The translations under genes and the position numbers were made by a program. Of a stretch of DNA of 49,368 nt, positions 33,474-44,000 are shown one piece after another. The notes beneath the pieces were generated by a model. The model was given only the letters and a program-made list of their open reading frames with translations. It was not told the DNA's origin and ran no database searches. How positions within the stretch are numbered: position 1 is the stretch's first letter; each line of letters starts with the position of its first letter. Source of the DNA: Hymenopellis radicata (Eukaryota > Basidiomycota > Agaricomycetes > Agaricales > Physalacriaceae); the NCBI GenBank assembly GCA_015501595.1, contig JADNRX010000388.1:1-49368 (forward strand), read 5' to 3'.

Positions 33474-34459
33474 TAGCCCACTTTCAAGCCAGTGGTCGCC
33501 CAGTCAGCGTCAAACTCGGCACCATCACACGAGGGAAACACCGACATCTACTGCTACACCTGCAACGACGCACTGAAGCTCGATCCCGACCTCGCGACTC
33601 ATCTCGGTGCTTTTGGCATCAACGTGCAGACTCAAACTAAAACGGAGAAGAGCATGACCGAGCTCCAGATTGAGCAGAACCTCAACTATGACTTTTCCTT
33701 GACTGGCAACGACGGCAAGGCGTTGCAGCCTGTCTTTGAACCTGGCCTCACAGGTCTGGGAAACAGGTTAGTGCTGCCTCATACTTGCCTTCCGTACTCA
33801 CCTTTTTCTTCCAGCTGTTACATGGCCTCCGTCCTTCAAACTCGCTTCTCTCTGCCGGCTTTCCAGGAGCGATACTACGTCGTCACCAAGAACCATGGCA
33901 TGGCGTGCGACGAGCAACTTCCCGCAGATTGCGTCGGGTGTCAGATCATAGATGCACAAAGTTGCCGACGGACTGTTGAGCGGGCGGTACTCTCATCCTG
34001 CCAACTACGCCACTGAGAAGCCAGAGAACGACGACGCTCCGGTGTTCCAGGCTGGGATCAAACCTACTGGCTTCAAGGCCTTGATCGGCAAGGGACACAA
34101 GGAATTTTCGACGATGAGGCAGCAGGATTCAGAAGAGTTTTTGACCCATCTCCTCACTGTCTTGAGGCGGGACGCGCACAAGCACAAGGAACGAGCCGAC
34201 CCTGGTATGCATTCTGTCTTGAGCGTGCCCAATACTAATTTTTTTCTCATATGCCACCGCTGTTTTCTCGTACAGTATGGAGCAGAGGCTGCAGTGTGGC
34301 GAGTGCAAAAAGGTGCAATATAGCGTGGACAGCATGGATGTTGTTAGTGTGCCTTTACCGGTGAAAAGAGACGGGGAAAGATGCGGAGGGCAAAACGCGC
34401 TATGAGGTGCCGCTTTGGGACTGCCTAGGAATACTGCTTGGTGTGGAGGCGTTGGAGTA

Positions 34460-34840
34460 CTGTAGTATTACTACCATAGGTTCGCGTCACAGGTCACGAG
34501 GCCTCATGATGCGAACCTAATTGTAGTTGGTCACTAGGTCACAGGGCCCTGTGAACATGTCTAAAATCGGTCACAAATCTGACTTCATCTAAATTTTGCT
34601 TCTTCGGTCCAATTTTAGTAGTTTTTTCTTCCATTTTACTCTATTTATGATGAAAATTATCTATTTCTGCAGTTTACATCTACTTTATAGGTAAAATTAA
34701 GCTAAAAAAGCAGAAAGTTAAAAATCTCAATGAACATAATTTTTTTAGGTCACACACTTTTGGCCAGCATGAACATGCCACTTAACATGTTCATGAGGTC
34801 ACAGGTCACACCCTGTGAACCTATGGTCGAAATACTACAG
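34460..34840. mobile_element. 381-bp TA-flanked MITE in an exon of the UBP14 relic
   Basis: Terminal inverted repeats CTGTAGTATTNCNACCATAG (continuing GTTC) are nearly perfect, with TA at 34458-34459 and 34841-34842. Subterminal GTCACAGGTCAC is present near both ends. Removing the element and one TA joins TTGGAG-TA to CTCTTGTCC, giving LEYSCPSC as expected for UBP14. No coding capacity. Confidence 0.88.
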
Positions 34841-34932
34841 TACTCTTGTCCGTCGTGCACAAAGTCGGTGCACCCACTAAGGTGGAGAGGTTTAAACCTT
34901 CTTCTTCGTCGTTCTCTGGCTGACATGCGGTA

Positions 34933-35081
34933 CTGTCCTATTTCGACCGTAAGTTCACGTCACAGGTCACAAGGCCTCCGAATTTCCTTATCGGACACCG
35001 GAAAACGCCTCCGATCACTTATCGGGCGTGGGAAGGTCAAAAAATTCAAAATTTTGTGAACTTACGGTCGAAATACTACAG
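34933..35081. mobile_element. 149-bp TA-flanked MITE of the same family in an intron
   Basis: Ends read CTGTCCTATTTCGACCGTAA and, on the other strand, CTGTAGTATTTCGACCGTAA, both continuing GTTCAC, with TA at 34931-34932 and 35082-35083. It shares the CTGTAGTATTTCGACC start and GTCACAGGTCAC motif with the 381-bp element. Removing it leaves a 61-bp intron (GTGGAG...ATAATAG) that joins VHPLR to QNKSVSLPQVLVVHAKKF in frame. Confidence 0.85.
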
Positions 35082-35338
35082 TATATAATAGACAAAACAA
35101 GTCTGTGTCGCTCCCCCAGGTCCTCGTTGTTCATGCAAAAAAATTTCAATTAGTGAATTGGGTTCCTAAAAAAATTAGGTAAGTATGCGCACTTGTATCT
35201 CCTCTAATCTGTGGTAATGTTCTCATAGACATCCTTCCCAACGGTGATGAACTTGTGTTCACGGACAGTCAACTTCAATGGGCATGGAACTTTGACACTG
35301 GCAGAAAACAGAGACTTATCAACATTGGGGAAAGCTAA

Positions 35339-35720
35339 ACACAGTGTCACTATTTATGGAAAAATTTAAATCTGATATTTTTTATATCTTACTCTGGACT
35401 GAATTGCGCTTGCGCAATTCACACCCTATAGATATGACTGAGTATCGCAGGCCACGAGGAAGTCTGTTCACCCACGGCTGATAGAACAAAGAAAATCTAT
35501 AGTTGTCGAGGTGCGTTCAAATCTTATCGTCCATCTTTGTGAGGATAGTAGCGTCCGATATTCTGCCACTAGAAACGCCGAGTGCAAGAACATTCAGCCA
35601 TGTCGTCGTATCAACGTCAAGACATAGCCGCAAGCCATTGAGAACAAGGAGAGATAGCGGGGGTGAGTACCGGGCATCATTGCTAGAGATGTATAGCTCC
35701 TCTCTTCAAATTCAAACTTG
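35339..35720. other. AT-rich spacer with a perfect hairpin
   Basis: AT-rich sequence where the UBP14 homology ends. At 35401-35420 lies GAATTGCGC-TT-GCGCAATTC, a perfect 9-bp stem with two-base loop. No gene seen. Confidence 0.45.
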
Positions 35721-36989
35721 TTACTTGATGGGCATGTTTTGAAATGAAAAATGAACATACAGTTTGGCACATCGCTGACAAGGCCACCCACAGGCAGATT
35801 TGACGAACAGTATCATAGATACATCTTTGCCTGAGCCTGGCGTGGAATGAAGGAAAGACTGTAAGTATAACCAGCGCTTCAGAGGCTCCTCCAAGTACTC
35901 GGGAAGAGAAGAACAGCATGAATGGCCATGAGATCGAAGAGTATCCTTGAATGCGACTTCGAAGTGACTGTGCCGACTCTCATCTCCGAGAAGGTCGACC
36001 ATGCCGAGCTTCCACAAGACATGATGATACCAGCTCCATGCTGTACTGCTAAGAAGCGCGCAGCGAGTCCAATCAGCACGACCCCTCACCCAACCTGCTT
36101 CTCTGACAGACACCGATGTAAATGTCGCCCAGGTTATCGCTGAAACTCGCATTACGAATGAGGCTCTGGATACTCGCTCCCGGAGACCGGACCTTGAAGT
36201 GGGTAAACGAGGCTTCCGTAGCCAAAGTGACGAGGATAGAAGTTTTCGTTTCACATATGCGAGAGACTCTTTCAAATACGTATCTTCCAGGTGCGGCAAA
36301 TCGCAGCACTTCTCTTCATCGCCGTCAACCCATAACTACGTTTTTCCATCCTTGAGAAGACCGGCCACGATGCCCCAGATTATTTCGCGTTGGATGTCCG
36401 TGATCCCATAAGGGAAGATCGCCAACTCCACAGCCAAGAAGATGATGAATATCCGATTGTGAGCACTCGCTCCAAGCTCGACATACGAGGCACTCTGGGC
36501 ATCCTCTTCCGAGCCAAAGTTGAGCTCCTCGATGGCGAACGGATTCCCGCCGGGATATTCCCTGTCAAACTCGGTGGGGGACATGGATATCCAGCACGCC
36601 GCATCTGCGGGCAGTGGGTAATCATCCCGTTCCGACTTTAAGTCTGGATCCGACTCAACAGCGTCCGCCTCGGATTGGTGGTCAGAGTCGACGCGCTCAA
36701 TGTCAGGCGGCTCCCTCACTGGGACACCGTTGGTGGGAGGGAAGGATGGTAGATCCTTGGGGAACGGAGCATATTCTAGCGTGCGCGCTGTGCCTATGGG
36801 GAGGGAAGGATATATATCCATGGTGTGCGAGGGCTCCAGCTGGGTGGGGGGGAAGGACGCTAGATCCTGGGGGAGTGAGCGATCTTCCATCGCGTGCGCC
36901 GTGTCCACGGAATATTCCTCTCTGGGATACCAGGGCGCCGTAGGTTGGAAGTAATATGTCGGCGGCATAGTGAACGAGAAGTCATCCAT
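35721..36989 (-). CDS. Unknown 388-aa protein with repeated FPPT motifs, intact
   Basis: Minus-strand exons 36989-36340, 36283-36095 and 36048-35721 splice to exactly 389 codons including the stop, without a frame break. The start MDDFSFTMPPTYYFQ was chosen because it begins the acidic/Pro-rich N-terminal region. Residues up to about 100 contain imperfect tandem repeats, with APWYPREEYSVDTAHAMEDR later followed by LEYAPFPKDLPSFPPTNGVP and copies of DLxSFPPT. An acidic stretch (SDHQSEADAVESDPDLKSER) precedes a hydrophobic segment (IFIIFLAVELAIFPYGITD, about 188-206) and then a mixed helical region (ETKTSILVTLATEASFTHFK; WYHHVLWKLGMVDLLGDESR). I do not recognise the family and see no catalytic motif. 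It lies tail-to-tail with the UBP14 relic. Confidence 0.6.
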
Positions 36990-37089
36990 GGTGAAAGGAA
37001 TGAGAAAGAACAGTTGCCGCGTGTATCCGTACTGTGAGAGGGATACTGGGACATCGCTTCTGTCATTCCGTGCCGAACGGTCCTTCAAC

Positions 37090-40000
37090 TGCTCCGTCAG
37101 AGTTGCAACTCACGTAGACGGGGCACGGTCGACTGAGGTTCTTCAATAGACGCCCGCGATAGCAAGAATGTTGAACTGTCAGAAATCCATCAACATTTCG
37201 CGAACAGCAATGGATCAGAGATACCTTGAATTGAGAGCTATATGTAGTTCATGATCAGGCGGTGAGAAGGACCGAACAGTACACACTACTGTTCGCGGTA
37301 GCTAATACTGCGAACATTCGTTCTCCTGGACTCTGAATCTCCTGCAAGGTAACACGCAGCCCATAGACGTGTAGTCATGATGAGCATTTATTAACCACAA
37401 CGATGTATGATGTCTTCTGTTCGTGCGTGAGCGTCGGGTCCATTCATGCAGGTACTGATGCTCACAGATATAGGAACTTGGCACTATAGATTCATACACA
37501 AAGTGGCGAAACCGTTGTATTCCCGCGGACAGACGTATAACAAAGGCATGGACGACAATGAGGACTCGGAGATCATTGACTCGTGTTTGACAACGACCAG
37601 ATAGAACCACCTTTTGTAATCGGAAGTGCGTTGATATCGGGCCCCGTGTCCTCCTTGACAGGTTCAGTCTTGTCCACCTGAACTATCTAATCGCTTGCAG
37701 ACGTACTCTCTTCCTTTCCCGCTCGTTGGGATGGAGGACGTTTGGAAGGACGTTACTACCATGACGATCTCGATCCGCCGGTCAACGTAGAAAAAGGCGT
37801 CTTGACAAGAGGATTGAAATATTTAACGCAAATTGAGGATCACATACGTGCGATGCTGAGAGGAGGCGGGGTCCTTGTGTAGGAGAGCGACTGTCTGCGC
37901 ATGAGGAGTGTACGCCCAGACTGACACGTGTGGCGATTGCGGGAGGAAAGTGATTGAGATGGTCTAAGCAAGAGCTCTAGGTAAGAGATAGTAGCAATAG
38001 CTCAAGCTTCACCCACCAACGGGGGAAAGAGGTGCCTCTGACGTGCGTGGCAGAAAACGTGCATTTGAAAGCCGAGAGACGCGACCATCGATGTAGTCTG
38101 GCTACCACACGCGTTAGCGACAGAGAGGGTAGGGGTTGCCAAGGTAGATCATTAACGAGGGCGCAATAAAGTAGCACAGCGTTGTAGGGGTGTCACTCTT
38201 TTTCAAACCAGCACTTTGAGCACTGGAAAGGAAAAATCAATATGGCTGGGATTGGAGAGCCGGAAAAGAAGAAGAAAAACTCACCAAAGCCGCGCCGTCG
38301 ACTCTGGTCAAGAAAAGACTGGAATCTTGGTCCCGCATTCACTGCATTTCGCCATTAGCCGGGTGATCAATCGACGGGAGGTGGGGTAGTACGATGTGCT
38401 GGCGGAGCAGATTATGACTGTCGTTGGGTTCCATTGTGGGACTCGATGCTTTGTAAACACGACCATCGCTAAGGAGGAGGATAGGAATTTTGACAACGTA
38501 CGAGCGCACGGTTTTCGGTAGTATAGCGCAACCATCGGAAGGAAAATCAATCAGTATGACTGGGAATTGGGATTGGAAAACAAGGAGTAGTCGGCGCCGT
38601 TGAGCAGTCGTTAGGAAAGGCGTGAATACTCGAGTCGCATTTGGACGGCCCAGGTCTTTCATAGGTGCGTGGTTGTGGGCCGTCCTGGAGTTGTATATCC
38701 TTGTGGGTCCCAACTTTGGAATTCACACGCGTAAGTCCAAGTCGATGTATTTCTGGGGAGTTATTATACATTTGTATGACTTGATCTCGCCGTGTGCGCT
38801 ACCTCGATTATTAGATCACGTCTCGATGAAAGAACAAGTTGGTCAGACATACCGGATGAAAAACGACAGCATTATGAGCTCCATCTTTCTGCGCATGAGG
38901 AGTGTACGCCCAGACTGCCACGTGTGGGATGGGAGTGATTGAGATGGTCTAAGCAAGAGGTGAGATGGTAGCAATAGCTCAAGCTTCACCCACCAACGGG
39001 GTGCCTCTGACGTGCGTGGCCGAAAACGTGCATTTGAAAGCCGAGAGACGCGACCATCGATGTAGTCTGGCTACCACACGCGTTGGCGACAGAGAGGGTG
39101 GGCGTTGTCAAGGTAGATCATTAACGAGGTAGCACAGCGTTGTAGGGGTGTCACTCTTTTTCAAACCAGCTGGAAAGGAAAATTCAATATGGCTGGGATC
39201 GCCGGAGAGCTGGAAACTCACCAAAGCGGCACCAAACGTCGTCGTTGACTCTGGTTAAGAAAAGGCTGGAATTAGCTGGAGCGGGAGGTCTTGTGGACGA
39301 AATGAACTAGAACGGTTGCTGCTGCTGCGAAACTGTCAGAAATTCCATAAACATTTCGCGAACAACAATGAATTACCTTGATTTGAGAGCTATATGTCCA
39401 TGATCAGAATGAGAAGGATCGAGCAGTACACAGCGGTAGTTGATACCACGAATACTGCAAGGTAACACGCCGCATAGCATTTGTTAAATAACATACAATG
39501 GCTTCTGTTCGTGCGTCAGCGTCGGGTCCATTCATGCAGGTACGGAAGCATGGGCTACTCACAGATATAGTAGTAAGGCTCAGGTATGAATGCGCGATAC
39601 AAGCCTGTGAATGGCGGCTTCTTTCCTCTACAGCACTTTTGCGTGGCTTCGGCCGAGGCAAGTGCATTTGGATGAGGGAGCTCGATCTGGCACGGGAGCG
39701 GCGACGAGACTAGCAGCGTAACTCGTTTTCAACGTAGCGCAAGCAGCACTGGAAAGGAAAAATCAATATGGCTGGGATTGGAGAGCAGGAAAAGAAGGGG
39801 AAAAACGCTAAAGCCGCAACAAACGACTCTGGTTAAAACCTGGGGTTGGTCCGATGCTTTTGTGAACACAGGATAGGAATTGCCAACGTACAAGCGCACG
39901 GGTTTCGGTAGGAAGGAATATGACTGGGAATTGGGATTGGAAAACAAGAAAGCATCCGGGAGTAGTCGGCGCCATCATGAGCAAAAGGCGTAAATCATTT

Positions 40001-41065
40001 GGACGGCCCAGGTTGCGTGGTTGTGGGCAGTCCTGGAGTTGTATATCCTTGTGTGTCCCAACGTCCCAACACACACGTAAGTCCAAGTCGATGTATTTCT
40101 GGGTAGATATTATATAGCAAAGGTGAGTTCATCTCGCTGCGTGGTCTATCTCGATTATTAGATCACGTCTCGATGAAGAGCAAGTTGGTCAGACGTACCT
40201 CATTCATCCGGATGAAGAACGACGGCATTACGGGCATGAGGAGTGTGTGCACGAGACTAATCACTTTTTTCATCCCGACGGGATGGTATGCGTCTAGGGA
40301 AGATTTTGTTAGAGGATGCGAAGGTACCGCGGCATTAGTGGAAGTGCATTTTGATAAGGGAACTCGACGATCTGCTGTATTCTGGCATGGGTTGAGCCAG
40401 TAGCGGCCTAGCGTTTTCAAGACAGTGCAAACATCAACGGAAACCGGTTTGAGCACTGGAAAGGAAGATCAGTATAGCTGGGAATTGGGATTAGAGTATG
40501 GGCAAGGAGGAAACTCACGGAGGCGACCTGTAGCCGTCGTCGTCGACCTCTACTCTGGTGAAGAAAGCTGAAGAAAGACTGGAATCGTCAAGTCGGATTT
40601 GCTCTGATTGGGGAAGAGAGGCAGAGAGCCTTGGGGAGAGGGTGGTGACTGAGTGTTGTGAGTCGACGGCAGGGCGAGTGGAGGGTCGTATGCTGCGGTG
40701 GCGGATCAAACTGAGATTAGAGTGTCGTTGGGTTCTAATTGTGGGACTGATAAGGCTGGAGTTGTATATCCATATGTGTCCCACTCGGAGAAAAATCTAG
40801 ACCACACGAAATTCACACACGCACGGACGAGCTGCAATGCTGCTGCAATTATATTCCTAGGTAACGTACACGAGTGTGACGTGGCGGCAGAGAGAGAAAA
40901 AGAGGGTGAGAAGATTTGCACGTGTTTGCCAACGACCCGAGCGAGCGGGCTTTTGTGAACACGACCATCATTGACATTATTGCTGTTATTGACCGGGTGC
41001 TTCGCGTGGAGTAGGAGCGACGAGACAGGACTCTATAAACACGGATCGAGGCCGGGAGAGACAGC
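37090..41065. repeat. Degenerate array of long internal repeats
   Basis: At least three repeat blocks recur in direct orientation. Block A is at 37177-37472 and 39333-39570 (TTTCGCGAAC...GTCGGGTCCATTCATGCAGG). Block B is at 37894-38324 and 38887-39272, with its 3' part again at 39745-39835 and, diverged, at 40440-40585 (GGAAAGGAAAAATCAATATG). Block C is at 38478-38855 and 39869-40198 (GACTGGGAATTGGGATTGGA; GGAGTTGTATATCC; GATCACGTCTCGATGAA). Orders are B-C-B-A-B-C, so the array arose by nested duplication and deletion. Copies differ by many indels. Minus-strand frames in it are short; splice-like donor/acceptor pairs recur but no stable protein emerges. Confidence 0.75.
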
Positions 41066-44000
41066 ATGTCGGGCAAGGCGCCTCCGAAAGGGCCGCGAGC
41101 GCTGCGTGTGTCGGCGCCCGCGTCGGGTCGTCGAGTTATAGCACGCACAGCGTCAACAGTCACCCGCCGAATTATGCTGCGACGAACGGGATGGGAGCGG
41201 GGAAGCGGATACCGACTGGGCCGAGGAGTCTGGTTAATGGCCATGGACACGGGCACGCGAACGGACACGGACATGGGAGGCCTCCGCCGTATCGACCGCC
41301 CTCGCCCCCCGCCAAGCCGTCGTTGCTCTCGCGTATATCGTCGCCGCCGCCGCGTAGGCCGATTTCACCTCCTCCGCCACCACCACCGCCTCCTCACTCT
41401 CCTCCTCCTTCATCGTTACCGCCGCCACCACCACCGCCTAATGTTAGTGCGCCCCCACCACCACCACCGCCATCCAACTCGAATACAGCACCCCCACCGC
41501 CACAACCACTTACACCTCCTCCGCCGCCACCGCCAAAGAGCACGCTGCTGCATATGAACAGGCCGAGTATATCGTTTAGTATACGTCCAAATAACGCGGG
41601 TGCCCCTCCGCCACCCGATGGACCGCCCCCGCCACCTCCCCGCCTCCGACGAGTGCGGCTCCACCACCACCGCCACCAATTAACGATCCACCGCCTCCGC
41701 CACCGCCAGTAAATGATCCACCACCACCACCTCCTCCTCCAATAAATGCACCACCACCACCTCCTCCTGCAGACGAGAGCAGTGAAGCGCCACCACCACC
41801 GCGTATATCGATCGCGTTGAAGCCGAGTATTGGTGTGTTGTCGGGTGGCGTGGACCTTGGAGGTGGAAAGCAAGACAAGGACGTGATTCCGAAAGAACAA
41901 GGTCCGTTTATGATCCCCAATTTTTATTTTATTTATTGACAAATTTAATACAGACAAAGACGCGATTGAGAAAGAGAAGAATGCATTGGACAACACGTTA
42001 GAGACGCTAGTGCCAGGGGTGGTCAAGCTCAAGGCGGCGTTCAGTCCGAGCCCGAGCCCGGAGCCACCGGATGATTTGTGGGAGGGCGAGCATCCGAGTT
42101 CGAGTAGAGAGGCGGGTCCGTCGAGAGCGCGTGTGTTGCATGGGCTTCCGCCACGGCCGAGATCTAGGGAAAGGGAACGAGAGAGGGAGTCGTATACGCG
42201 TGCGCGGTCGAGGTCAAGGGATAGAGAGAGGTCGAGGTATCGACCGCGATCGAGGGAGAGGTATACGAGACGCGACCGCTCGTCACCGCGTCGTTCCACA
42301 CCGCCGAGGCCAAGGCCGCCTACTCCGGAACCGATGTCAGTACATGAGGAGCCCCCGGAGCCTGCACCGCCGTCACCAAAGTATTCGCTGCCGCCGTTAC
42401 CCGCGTATCCGCCAGAAGAGGGATATCCAGAGGGAGTGTGCTCGTATAGAGTACTCTTCGATCCTGCGTTTAATCGTCTTCCGACCGAGGGTGTGGGTTC
42501 TGGGAGGGTGGGATGGACGCCGGCGGGAGAGGAGGGCGGTGAGCCTGTGCACGACGCAAGTAAGCCATTACCGCCGTATTGGCATCATCTCATTGATGCG
42601 GTGCGTGTTGGCGATGCGGGTCGGCCTGAGGAGGCGCGACGAGTACGTGGTGGGAAGGGGAGGGAGAAGGATAAGGGCAAGGAGAGGGAGAGGGAAGTGT
42701 TGGTGAGAGTGAAGGGCGAGGTGTTGGATGACGGCGCGTGGGTGCGTGTTCCGGGCAATGTGAGTTTTTCGTGTTCAGCCGTGTTTCTTTGCTGATTTGC
42801 GTAGGAGGCTCTGTGGATACGAGAGCCGGCAGTGGAAGAGCCGGTTGTGGATCCAAGACGACGACCGGGAGGCAAGAAGAAGATGCGAATGGAGTTGTAC
42901 GAGCTGTCGTACGAGTATGACTCGGTTCTTGGTGGACCGTTTGGACAAGCGTCGACTTTTCCACCGCCTCCCCCGAACGCGTTGCTGTTTACGAATCTGT
43001 CGCCATTTACGAGTGCCGCGGCATTGAGAAAGTATTTGAGCGCGTATGGGGTAGTAAAGGGCGTCGAGGCGCGTGTCGATCGCGAGACGGGCGGCGCGTG
43101 GGGGGTTGTGAGGGTGTTGTTTGATGAGGGAGATGTGGCGAGAAAGGTGTGGGAGGGAGTTAGTGTGTCGATACCTGGGAATGGGCCATGGAAAGGTGAG
43201 TTGAAATTATTTTTTCTTTCAATGCTAAATGATTGGTAGGCACCACAGATGAGATTCGACAAATTACGCCTGCCATGCGTGCGACGCTTGGTACAGGTAG
43301 CGACGACGTCCATGTATGCTTCGATGGTGATGGACGACGGTGTGAGGCGGTGGTGAAGGAGCTCGAGCGACGGAAGAAGGCCAAGACGCAAGCCGCCGTC
43401 AGTGCTGCGCCCAAAGCCGCTACTCCCAAGGTCAACGGGGCGACGCCTGTTCATCCCAAGGTGAACGGAGGTGCGGGTACGCCACATGGAGGCACGCCGA
43501 GGACACTACATCATTCCCTTCCCTCTCTTCCCAAACCAACACACTCTCTACCTAAACCACCTTTTCCATTACCGCCGAAACCAGGACCGGTCGCGTCTAC
43601 CAGGGATCCCAGTTTGGCTGCTACGCCCATGCGACCAGTCGACGAGCGCGAGGCAGACAAGGAGCGGGAGCGGGAAAAGATGGAGATTCTCAAGCGCGCG
43701 CGACGGGCTGTCGGTGGTGTAGTCGACGACAAGGAGAAAGAGAAGGAGGTGGAGGAGGGACGGAGACGAGGACGGTTGGAGGGATTCAAGGTGCGCCAGA
43801 CGAGGGTGTATGACCGACGCGAGCGGGAGAGGAGTCGCAGTAGGAGTCGTAGCAGGTCGAGGGAGAGACGGTGGGATACATATCGTGGCAGAGGGTATCG
43901 CTCGAGGTCTAGGGATCGGCGGTATGGCCGTCACGAAGGAAGGGGAAGGTATACACCACCGCCGCCGCAGAGGCTGGTCAGTGAGGATGATGTGGAGGAG

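Larger units (their letters stand above)
33474..35338 (+). pseudogene. UBP14: UBP14/USP5-type ubiquitin protease relic carrying two MITEs
   Basis: Coding segments match the middle of UBP14/isopeptidase T. They read LAHFQASGRPVSVKLGTIT, GNTDIYCYTCND, DLATHLGAFGINVQTQTKTE and, across a clean intron (33769-33813), GLTGLGNSCYMASVLQ, the catalytic cysteine box. Next are KVADGLLSGRYSHPANYATE, QQDSEEFLTHLLTVL, MEQRLQCGECKKVQYSVDSM, LEY/SCPSCTKSVHP and VLVVHAKKFQLVNWVPKKI, then after an intron DILPNGDELVF. Missing are the N-terminal Zn-finger region and the whole C-terminal half with the catalytic histidine box, so it cannot be active. A frame change lies near 33525, and a 7-bp insertion (ATCATAG) at about 33945-33952 breaks the frame before the MHKVADG-equivalent. 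The gene family trims unanchored polyubiquitin; a functional copy should exist elsewhere in the genome. Confidence 0.85.

Noticed and set aside
37090..41065. LTR retrotransposon
   Set aside because: No reverse transcriptase or integrase motifs, no TG...CA ends or primer-binding site; repeats are in multi-block order rather than paired LTRs.
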